NCBI GenBank assembly: GCA_030760725.1
Contig: JASWHV010000008.1
Location: 51,559,671 to 51,623,670, forward strand
DNA length: 64,000 bases
From: Neostapfia colusana
Lineage: Eukaryota; Streptophyta; Magnoliopsida; Poales; Poaceae
Direction: 5' to 3'
Positions 56,223 to 64,000 of this stretch are shown one piece after another; within the stretch, counting starts at the first letter, position 1, and every line of letters begins with the position of its first letter. The notes below the pieces were generated by a model. It was not told where the DNA came from, ran no database searches, and worked only from the letters and a program-made list of their open reading frames with translations. Made by a program: the position numbers and the translations under genes.

Positions 56223-58020
56223 ATATATATAATTAGCCATTCTCATGGAAATAAAAAGGGAAAATAAATAAAAATAAAGAAAAAGGCCGAAAAAGATAAC
56301 GGAATGAAGAGACGAAGAAAAAGAAATACAAAAAGTGTGTATGTACTGATTGGTGTACCAAATTTATAACATTCGTGTTCTCGTCAACTGGTATGAAACT
56401 ATTTTTGTTTGATTTTTTAAAGGTCATATGCAATTATTACAAATTAATTACCATTAGAATACATTCTGTTAAAAAAAGGAGAAATGATTTGATATCAAAT
56501 AGACCGTAGTTGATATAGATTGAATTTATAGGTATATGTGTGTACAGAACTGAACTAATCTGAAAGCCTTTTATAGCTAAAAAGGATTGATAACAACTTT
56601 TAAAGGTTGGATTTAGAGATCACGAGTGCAGACAACCTAAGTATTTTTTGTCCTCTTTAGACATTCGAAAGGTCATTGGGATTGGAGGAGCGGAAGCGCT
56701 GGTTCAATCACCCCCAAAGAATAGCCTGAAATCCCCACCAGGATTGGGCTTCCCGAACAAGCCTGAGGATACATCGTCCAAAAGGAACATTGCAACTTGA
56801 GAACAACATTCTCACTAGTAGCTACCTTGGAGAAAAAAATCGTAGGTGACCAGTCAACGTGAAATTTCAGAAATCTCGACAAAATTCAGTGAACAAAATT
56901 GAATTAGTTTAAAAATTATTGACATGATTTTACAAAAAATATCCTCAATCTGTAAAACATCATGGTTGTATATACAAATAAAGCAATTTAAATGGATAAA
57001 GATGGTCAATCATCAAATTTCATCCATCTTGATTATTTTGATCCTCACTGATAGTGATATTTTCTAATACTATGATAAATTTTTTCCAATTTTTTTCCTA
57101 AGTAGCTACTTAGTTACCATCCTAGCCGATGACATCTGATTTGTGTCAATGTGGAAGTGAGAGAAGAGACAGAGAGAGAGAATAGCGAAGAAAAAGTCTC
57201 TAACCTCGCATGCCACATGAGGTATATATTTGGATCAACATACGCTTTTCCAGATGCTCGACCTTTGTCTCATCTAGAAAGGTGCCCTTCCGATGCCAAC
57301 CACCATCTCCGTGACCATCACTCATTGTTGAGAGACTAACCAATAATATTTAAATAATCACCGTCTCACCATCCTAACATTATACTCCATGACGGTGTAA
57401 GCCTCACGCATATTTGTAGGAGGCCATGTAGGCTAACTCAATGCGATGACTATGGACAAGAAAGAAGTAGACCAAGACTGCCCTAACTTTAATAGTCTTA
57501 AAATCTTAGTGCTAGGCAGGTGGACGCTTGGATCAAGGAGGCAAAAGGTAGGAAAACAATTGTTAAAGTTAGGAGAATAATATTAAAGTGCATGATAGCG
57601 AAAACTATGATTATGAATTAGTTGGTGAGCTCTATATACTCACATAATCATTTAGTTCACATTGGTTGGAGTAGACGACGTTGATGCCCCCACCCCACGA
57701 GCTCTATTTGACAACGAACTCAACCCACATCCAATTGAGCATATCTACGCGGGCTACCTCTCCGCATATTAGACCCTACTATGACGTTTATAAACATGAA
57801 GCACATAGAAGGCAAGGAGAGATCATTACTATTGGCATGGTCTTTAAAAGAAGAGGGTAAGAGAGGGAGCTTCATTAGAGGTGATGATTGTTAGGGGATG
57901 ATGACAAGACAAAAGTGGATGGTGAAAGATAAAAAAGTTTACAACTAAGAAGGAAAATGGCACAGGAACCTCATAAAATCTTTAAATAGTATGTTTAGAA
58001 TCATATTACTAAAAAGTCAT
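56223..58020. other. AT-rich intergenic sequence
   Basis: A short (TA)n at 56220-56232, otherwise AT-rich without frames, RNA genes or repeats that I can identify. Confidence 0.4.
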
Positions 58021-58382
58021 CTAATGTGTTAATTACGTCTTCCTCGCTTGCTAGTTGGTTGATTCACCACCCAGTTGCGCGACAGTTCCCATCCATTTTA
58101 CGCCACCATTACCTGATCACCGGACTCACTAGGCAGCCAAAATTGACACGGTCGTGGCCCCACTTCGCATCCGCGCTCGCTCGTCTTTCCCTCGCCTCTG
58201 GCCACTGACGGCGACCACCACCCCACCCCCCTCTTTCCTCTGCCACCGCCGTCACTGAGCCCTCGGAGATCCGTATTTCGTTCTCCCCGTAAACCCTAAT
58301 CTATCCCGCCCCACCCGCAGTCCGACCCACCCCTCGTGTCCGATACCCTCGTGCGGGGCAGATTCGGATCCGGCTCGGCGTG
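58021..58382 (+). promoter_or_regulatory. Putative promoter/5' UTR of host gene
   Basis: A sharp rise in GC and CT-rich stretches (ccaccaccccacccccctctttcc, cgtaaaccctaatc) leading to the ATG at 58383: typical of grass 5' UTRs. No clear TATA box. Confidence 0.5.
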
Positions 58383-58806
58383 ATGGATCCCGAAGGGACC
58401 GCCGCGCCGGCGCCAACCCAGGAAGCCGAGGAGGCGGCACCTCCGTTAGAAGAAGAGAGAAATCCTCCGGTGCCAGAAGTGCCGTCGGATGCGGCATCGG
58501 GGGAGGGCGGTCAGGCGAGCGGGGGCGACCCGGACCCGGAGGAGGAGCTCGCGCGGGAGGTCATGGAGCTCGGCCTCCAGAACGAGTACCTCAGGTCCCA
58601 GATCGCCGGCGCCAGGCCGGCGAGAGGCGCGGACGAGTGCTCGGAGCTCGTGAGGGGCCTGAAGGAGCAGGTCGAGCAGCTGAGCAGGGAGGTGCAGGAG
58701 CAGCGGCAGACGCGGGAGGCCATGGAGACGGCCTTGGAGCACGTCAACGTGTCCTACGCCGAGGCCGACGGCAAGGTCCAGGAGCTCACCTCCAAGCTCG
58801 CGGAAG
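58383..58806 (+). CDS. Host gene exon 1: acidic N terminus plus coiled coil, function unknown
   Basis: ATG 58383 (MDPEGTAAPAPTQ) opens 141 codons in GC-rich, CpG-rich sequence unlike the surrounding TEs. Residues 1-58 are Pro/Ala/Glu-rich and acidic (a disordered tail). From about 60 to 141 the sequence is a coiled coil with heptads (EEELAREVMELGLQNEYLRSQI, LVRGLKEQVEQLSREVQEQRQTREAMETALEHVNVSYAEADGKVQELTSKLAE). The frame leaves the exon at AAG|GTTAGT (58804-58812), a good splice donor, in phase 1; otherwise TAG follows at once. No later exon is seen before 64000, so only the first exon is present. It resembles plant coiled-coil proteins in general; I cannot name the family. Confidence 0.7.
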
Positions 58807-59340
58807 GTTAGTTTCTACTGCCCCCGTCAGGCTCCTTTTTTGATGCCACATTGTTGGACACCAATATTGGTGAACTTGAAATCGTTACGGAGCTTTCAAA
58901 GTGACTTCTCGCTGCTGTAACTGGAACAAAAGTTTGATTGTTCTTGTACTGTTTTTAAGCTTTACTCGTTTTCTAGTCTTATGTCTTAATAGTTTGTAAC
59001 ATCGAAATGTCGTTCCTGTTTGTCACCAACTGAAGAATCAACCGAACTGAAAATATCTGTCTTTGTGTAGCTACGAGGATACACGTCCAGTTCTCCAGTG
59101 CACTTGAGTCAAACATTAGCCTGAAGCCCTGAACATTTGAGATCCCCTAGCATCACTGTATTGCAGTGCATTCTCAACCCAACTTTCCTGGTCCATGTTG
59201 CTATGATAACCTTTTTATCCATTGCAAGACTAGATTGACATAGAAAAATTTAAGATGACAAAGATTTCTATTGATCCATTTCTATGGGTCCATTTGGTTG
59301 CCCTCATATTCTAGCCTGGCCTGTGTCTGGGAGACAGGCT

Positions 59341-61017
59341 CATAGTTATTAAGGCGGTAAGTCGACTAACCCCTTTTTACCTTTTAAGCGATAAGGCATA
59401 AGCAGTGTTAAACGGTATTAAACGGTCGTTTAAACGTGTTTAAACGGTAAACATACACTTACTATGTAGTTTAGGCCCTAAACGGACATTTAAACGGTTG
59501 ACCCGTTTAAACGGGTGAACGGCCGTTTAAACAGTGTAAACGGATTAAACAAAACGGTTTCTATTCGTGTTTAAACGCGTTTTGACCCGTTTAGGCGAAG
59601 TGAAAATGTTAGAACCAGGTTTTTTCAGCCCATTAAGGTGCATGCGGTCGAAGACTCCTATTGATTACGTCGACACGGGTTTGTTGTAGTATTCAATCTG
59701 CCGCCGATCCGCTGCCACCAGGTATGCCCCTGCCCCCTTGGCTCGCAACCAAAGTAGCCCGCCATCAGTCACCGCCCACGCGTAGCTTGATCGCCCTCTC
59801 CCACCATCTCCCTGCCACATACTCCGAACCCATGCACCCGAGTCCCTGCGCGGCACACGCAACTCAGTCTCCCTGCGCACTTTCTCATATCAGGAACATA
59901 GAGTATACATATGGCACATGTGAGTTGCATCTTTTATTAGCCTTTTATTTTATTAACTTGCTAGATTTTCATGTTTGAGAGTTGCAGGACAGCTGAAACT
60001 CAATAAGAGTATGGGGTTCTAATTTATCTAAATAACCTCCTTGTGATTTATTGTAAGTTATGCACTTTAGTTGTGAAGACGGGGACTTATATATTAAAGT
60101 TATATATTTTACTTGCTGCAACAATGTAGCTACAGTACAAACCGTTTAATCCGTTTAAACACCGTTTAGACAGGCTAAACGGTAAACAAACCTCCACCGA
60201 TTGTCTACCGTTTGCCGTTTAGGATAACATTGGGCGTAAGGCGAGGTGACAACTTAGTAATATTTAAACATAGAACAATGTAGGAATACAGTCCCAAATT
60301 CCAAATAGATAAAGATAAAAGTAGCAATTAGTAAATAGAATTAGTTCAACATAAACCAACATAATAGACTAAAAGTCCAACATAACTAATAGATAATAGT
60401 ACTAGTGTACTAGATAACACTCCCATCTCTCAAGTTTGTCTTAATATCGATCGTCGAACTCATTGGATCATAAGCATCTACATTCACAGTAGCATCAGCA
60501 GAACCAACACTCTCGATTGGATTCATTGTCAATGTTGAATCCTATAGAAGCAGCAAGATAATTGGTGAGAGGGGGCACAGGAGCATGTAGACAAGAGAGA
60601 GCCCTGCCAACCAAAGGGAGCACATGACCGCCTTCCCCTATCGACCAGAGGGAGCAGGGAGCACAGGAGCATACCTTGCTGCCGCCGCTGCCACTTTCCT
60701 GCTCCCACCGCTTGCCGCCGCGGCCTCCCCTAGCGTGGGCGCAGCCGCCGCCGCCTTCCCCTACTCTCGCCGCTGCCTTGAGGTCCCGCAGCCGCCGCCT
60801 TGTGGTTCAGCAGTCTTCTCTTGACCTAACCCGACTATTCCTCTATTATTGGGCTGGGTTGAGGACTTAACCTACCCAGGGGGGTAAGGCGTCGCCTCAA
60901 GAGAGCCTCAAGGACACCTCAGAGACGCCCCGACGCCTTACTCAGGCATCCAAGGTGACGGGGACGCCTTGGCCTCCCTAGGCACCTTACCGCTTAACCC
61001 ACACCTTAATAACTATG
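59341..61017. mobile_element. Outer hAT-like element (non-autonomous)
   Basis: 8-bp target duplication gacaggct at 59333-59340 and 61018-61025. Terminal inverted repeat CATAGTTATTAAGG on both ends (59341- and, reversed, -61017), then ggcggtaag / cttaccgc. Near the right end, many gacgcc/ggcgtc words (60880-60990). No transposase gene. (GCC)n-rich segment at 60680-60800. 1,677 bp including the inner element. Confidence 0.85.
59403..60232. mobile_element. Inner hAT-like element with AAACGG subterminal arrays
   Basis: 830 bp. Target duplication ggcataag (59395-59402) and ggcgtaag (60233-60240), one mismatch. Ends CAGTGTTA...TAACATTG. About ten AAACGG/CCGTTT words in the first 190 bp and six in the last 100 bp, like the clustered transposase-binding sites of hAT elements. 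No transposase frame. Inserted into the left part of the outer hAT; joining its flanks restores a continuous outer element. Confidence 0.75.
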
Positions 61018-61130
61018 GACAGGCTCATCTCAGCGAGGCTGTGCAGGCGTTTGGTTGCCTGTATCTATTAAGCCATCTCAAAAGAGATGGTGTTTGGTTA
61101 CCTGCATGGTGACATGTTGCATGAGCTTAA

Positions 61131-61371
61131 ATACAACAACAATAAAAAAAACTTTGTCACAAGCACATCGAGGTAGATTAGATATGAAATCCAACAATTT
61201 TAATTCTTAAAAAAAGAGAAATAGAAGAGTAAACAAAATATTAGTAAACTAAGGTTCCAACACATGAATCACTGATTCCCATGCAGTCCTATCAAGAGCC
61301 AAATCTCTAAGTACATTTCAATAACTCAGTCTCGTTTTACCACCTTCTCCTATGTTAACCTTGATAGTCTT
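61131..61371 (-). pseudogene. RTE-type LINE 3' end (ORF2 C terminus and tail)
   Basis: On the minus strand a stretch reads NVLRDLALDRTAWESVIHVLEP followed by a stop, matching the C-terminal LDR.AWK.AIHVPEP of grass RTE LINE ORF2. It is followed by a 3' UTR and a (TTG)n-like tail (plus strand tacaacaacaat at 61131). Cut at 61371 by the copia LTR. Confidence 0.65.
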
Positions 61372-62073
61372 CGTTGGAGTTAACAATATTTTCTAGTTAG
61401 TTTAGATAGAGTTGGAGTTAGAATCTGACTAGATCAGATGAGTTAGAGATAGAATTTGGTTCCATCTCCTAGTATTTTAAATAAAGAAGGCTATCTATAA
61501 TAGGGATATAAATAGCCATATATTTTTAAGGAATAAAGTAATTTTGAGTCAATTTTCATCTAGATTTTTAATTTGGTATCCACAACTTAGGTTAGAGATC
61601 CTATGTTCCCTTTGGAGGATGTCTCCCGAGGAGCAACCAACAAGGTAGATAAGAGCATGTACCTTGGTGGCTCTAGGTGTTAGTAGCTGAATTCTTACTC
61701 TCATTGAAAGAGAGGATGACACTAGGAGTTGGGGCAATTTTCTTGTCTATTTCTCACACAATGCCATGCCAACCCAAGGGGTTGAGGCTACATATTTATA
61801 GCTGCCATGGCAGCCAAGCATATGCCACAAAGATGCTAGTCTAAGATGCTTAGATGCTGTCCTAATATGCTGTCCATGGCTGACACTAAGATGCTGTCCT
61901 AGTGTCCTTAATATGCTGTCCTAGTGTCCTTAGATGCTGTCCTAATTGGGGCCACAAAGACCAAAGGACTAGAGTACAACAAAGACCAAGGACTAAAGTG
62001 CAACAAACTAAAGGACTAGGGTACAAGGGACTAGGGGACCAAAGACCAAAGGACTACAAGACTTATTCCAGCA
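61372..62073 (-). repeat. Ty1/copia element 3' LTR
   Basis: On the minus strand it starts TGCTGGAATAAG directly after the polypurine tract (CTTAGGGGGAGAA, 62074-62086). The far end ..CTCCAACG (plus 61372) is placed by symmetry with the TGCTGG start and by interruption of the LINE sequence. A minus-strand TATA box (tataaata, 61793-61800) supports it. Two runs of short repeats: atgctgtccta (about 61850-61950) and aaagaccaaaggacta (about 61965-62060). The left boundary is less certain than the right. Confidence 0.7.
61793..61800 (-). promoter_or_regulatory. TATA box, copia LTR
   Basis: Minus-strand tataaata, followed by tgtagcctc, in the middle of the LTR. Confidence 0.5.
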
Positions 62074-62081
62074 TTCTCCCC

Positions 62082-64000
62082 CTAAGTCTTGTACGTCGTC
62101 TTCTGAGAGGGTTGGACCATCCCGATCTTGGTGCGAAGTTCAATGAACTTGAGCCTCCCAAGGGGCTTCGTGAGCAGGTCCGCAAGCTGGTCATTGGTGT
62201 TGATGTAGTTCGCCTTGATGCTCCCTTCCTCCAAGCATTGTCGGATGAAGTGGTACCTCACCCGGATGTGCTTGCTCCGTTCATGGAAAACGGGATTCTT
62301 TGCCAGGGCCAGAGCGGACACGTTGTCCACCCTGAGTTCGACCACTGCAGTCTCTCTGCTGAGGAGATCACCAAGCAGTCGACTAAGCCAGAGCGCCTGA
62401 GTCGAAGCGGTGGAGGCCGCTATGTACTCGGCCTCGCAGCTGGACAGGGCCACCACCTGTTGCTTGACCGACTGCCAGCTAACGAGGCACTTGCCGAAGA
62501 AGAAGAGGATCCCGCTGGTGCTCTTGCTGGTGTCGATGTCGCCGGCGTGGTCGCTATCGCTGTACCCGACAAGGTGTGCCTCCCCAGGACACCTCGGGTA
62601 GTGGAGGCCGTGATCGAGAGTCCCCGCAACATAGCGGATGATCCTCTTCACAGCCTGCTGGTGATCCGTCGTCGGTCGTTGCAGGAACCGACTAACGTAG
62701 CCGACGGAGAATGCCAAGTCCGGCCGTGTGTGGGTGAGGTAGCGAAGGCTCCCCACAAGACGCCGGTACTGCGTAGCGTCCACCTCCTCCGCCGTGCTGT
62801 CGCGGCTCAGCTTCAGCCTCTCCTCCATCGGAGTGAGAGCTGGGTTGTAGTTTGTGAGCCCAGCTAGCTCAACAATGCGCTTGGCGTAGGCGGTTTGTCG
62901 AAGTGTGATCCCGGAGTCGGCCTGGTGCACCTCAATCCCAAGGTAGAAGGAGAGAGATCCCAGGTCACTCATCTGGAAGGTGGCTTTCATCTCTTCCTTG
63001 AACGCTGCCACCTCCGCATCCTTGGTGCCGGTGATCACCAAGTCGTCGACGTAGACACCCACCAGTAGGGTGTTTCCTCCATTGCCTCGCCGGTAGATGG
63101 CTGCCGCGTGCGGGCATTGCCCGAAGCCCATCCTCTTGAGCGTGGAATCCAACTTGGCATTCCACGCCCTTGGTGCCTGACGCAAGCCATAAAGGGCCTT
63201 GCGCAGGCGCAACACCTTGCCCTCCTTGCCAGGGACCACAAACCCCGGCGGCTGGTGTACGTAGACCTCCTCCTTCAAGTCGCCGTTGAGGAACGCCGAC
63301 TTGACGTCCATGTGCTGGACACGCCAGCCTTCTTGGGCAGCAAGTGCAAGAAGGAGTCGCACGGATTCCATCCGTGCCACGGGGGCAAAAGCATCGTCGA
63401 AGTCGATCCCCTCCTGCTGCACGAAGCCGCGTGCTACCAAGCGAGCCTTGTGCTTGACGATGGCGCCGGCTTCATCCCTCTTCAACTTGAACACCCACTT
63501 AAGGGTGATCGCACGGTGACCACGAGGGAGATCAGCAAGCTCCCAAGTGCGGTTCGTCTCAACCGCGTCCATCTCCGACTGCATCGCAGCACGCCATGCC
63601 GCGTGTTTCTCGGCCTCCGCAAAAGACCGAGGCTCGCCGTCATCGCACGCAAGGTGCAACTGCGCCTCCAGATCTTGATCATCCAGATCGTGAGGGGCCA
63701 GTCCCGGCACCGGCTGGTTGCCGAGAATGTTCTCCATCTTGCGATACCGCAATTGCTCGCCGTCGTAGCACCCGTCGAGGCGCTCCTCGTCGTGGGAGAG
63801 CGGAGTAACAAACTCCACTAGGTCGTGCTCGACACGAGCTGGGGACGGAGTGGGCGTGCCCGGAGGAGTGGCCGTCGGTGCTGGAGTGCGTGGGGTCGCC
63901 GACTGAGGTGGAGGTGGACGGTCGGGGGCTGGGGTAGACACGCTCGGTGGAGAAGAGTTGCCTACTCCCCCAACTCCCTTGAAGTAGACGTAGTCGACGG
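62082..64000 (-). CDS. pol: Ty1/copia pol, reverse transcriptase and RNase H (partial, open to window edge)
   Basis: An uninterrupted minus-strand frame from the window edge to TAG at 62082-62084. It begins within the linker after integrase (VDYVYFKGVGG at the edge; Pro/Thr-rich stretch at 63830-63940). The RT runs from FAEAEKHAAWRAAMQSEMDAVETNRTWEL through WVFKLKRD, KARLVARGFVQQEGIDFDDAFAPVARMESVR, MDVKSAFLNGDL, KALYGLRQAPRAWN and the intact catalytic YVDD (63042-63053). RNase H follows (GYSDSDHAGD, STSGILFF, WQSVKQQVVALSSCEAEYIA, KHIRVRYHFIRQ, DQLADLLTKPL). No stop or shift in 640 codons: the youngest coding element here and possibly functional. It lies antisense to the putative host gene, in its first intron. 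The 5' half, integrase, gag and 5' LTR are outside the window. Confidence 0.95.
   Translation of the reverse strand, partial: VDYVYFKGVGGVGNSSPPSVSTPAPDRPPPPQSATPRTPAPTATPPGTPTPSPARVEHDLVEFVTPLSHDEERLDGCYDGEQLRYRKMENILGNQPVPGLAPHDLDDQDLEAQLHLACDDGEPRSFAEAEKHAAWRAAMQSEMDAVETNRTWELADLPRGHRAITLKWVFKLKRDEAGAIVKHKARLVARGFVQQEGIDFDDAFAPVARMESVRLLLALAAQEGWRVQHMDVKSAFLNGDLKEEVYVHQPPGFVVPGKEGKVLRLRKALYGLRQAPRAWNAKLDSTLKRMGFGQCPHAAAIYRRGNGGNTLLVGVYVDDLVITGTKDAEVAAFKEEMKATFQMSDLGSLSFYLGIEVHQADSGITLRQTAYAKRIVELAGLTNYNPALTPMEERLKLSRDSTAEEVDATQYRRLVGSLRYLTHTRPDLAFSVGYVSRFLQRPTTDHQQAVKRIIRYVAGTLDHGLHYPRCPGEAHLVGYSDSDHAGDIDTSKSTSGILFFFGKCLVSWQSVKQQVVALSSCEAEYIAASTASTQALWLSRLLGDLLSRETAVVELRVDNVSALALAKNPVFHERSKHIRVRYHFIRQCLEEGSIKANYINTNDQLADLLTKPLGRLKFIELRTKIGMVQPSQKTTYKT

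Larger units (their letters stand above)
58807..64000 (+). other. Putative intron 1 of host gene, loaded with TEs
   Basis: Starts GTTAGTTT. 58811-59332 is T-rich and intron-like, with no convincing exon. Then come the hAT pair (59341-61017), a short stretch with gtttggttgcc-type words (59288-59332 and 61026-61130, perhaps an older MITE that the hAT hit), a LINE tail and the copia element. Intron status depends on downstream exons outside the window. Confidence 0.45.

Noticed and set aside
62082..63821. Plus-strand frames of 321 and 237 residues opposite copia RT
   Set aside because: Mirror frames of an intact, motif-rich pol gene.

Overview
This 64 kb window is plant nuclear DNA, almost certainly from a grass (Poaceae). 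The evidence is chromodomain-bearing Ty3/gypsy elements with 2-4 kb LTRs, a CACTA transposon with the grass TNP2 layout, RTE-type LINE pieces with (TTG)n tails, GC-rich coding sequence and a GC-rich host first exon. There is no bacterial, organellar or viral genome organisation. The species cannot be fixed from the sequence alone.

Layout, positions 1-52777: one CACTA (En/Spm) transposon, 5' end outside the window, 3' end at 52777, blown up by nested insertions. Its TNP2 transposase gene is in three pieces (566-1920, 36627-38063, 45943-46640), followed by a decayed second gene (46743-49087). Into it went (A) a Tekay/Del-like chromovirus (1921-36621, TSD gattg). Inside A's 3' LTR sits (B) a 4.45 kb solo-LTR-like element (11172-36371, TSD ttgag/tcgag). 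Inside B sits (C) a second chromovirus on the minus strand (11487-32227, TSD ctcat). Inside the gag of C sits (D) a gag-only LTR element on the minus strand (18411-26472, TSD caccc). A second copy of the D family, (E), lies on the plus strand in the CACTA (38069-45937, TSD gatgc), and (F) is a solo LTR (49088-52220, TSD cacag). The CACTA itself lies in a decayed LINE, so the stack is LINE > CACTA > A > B > C > D.

Positions 52781-58020: LINE reverse-transcriptase remains on the minus strand, split by a terminal-inverted-repeat element of about 1 kb, then degenerate intergenic DNA with a purine tract and a SINE/LINE tail. Positions 58021-64000: promoter/5' UTR and exon 1 (58383-58806) of what looks like the only host gene, a coiled-coil protein of unknown function. 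Its first intron holds a hAT element nested in another hAT, a LINE 3' end, and the 3' half of an apparently intact Ty1/copia element on the minus strand that runs off the window.

How the parts relate: almost nothing here works as a pathway. The interest lies in retroelement biology. (1) D/E carry LTRs, primer site, gag, polypurine tract and a roughly 577-residue antisense coiled-coil reading frame, but no pol. (2) Both chromoviruses carry an extra sense reading frame between the primer site and gag. (3) A stem-loop with compensating changes sits 300-400 nt from the 3' end of LTRs of four different sequence families. (4) About 55 bp G-box/palindrome modules are arrayed in the LTRs and interior of D/E and in the unrelated F LTR. 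(5) Most nonsense mutations in the elements are amber codons in CAG or CTGG context, as expected from deamination of CHG-methylated cytosines. Positions and counts were read by eye without alignment software; boundaries supported by target-site duplications are the most secure.
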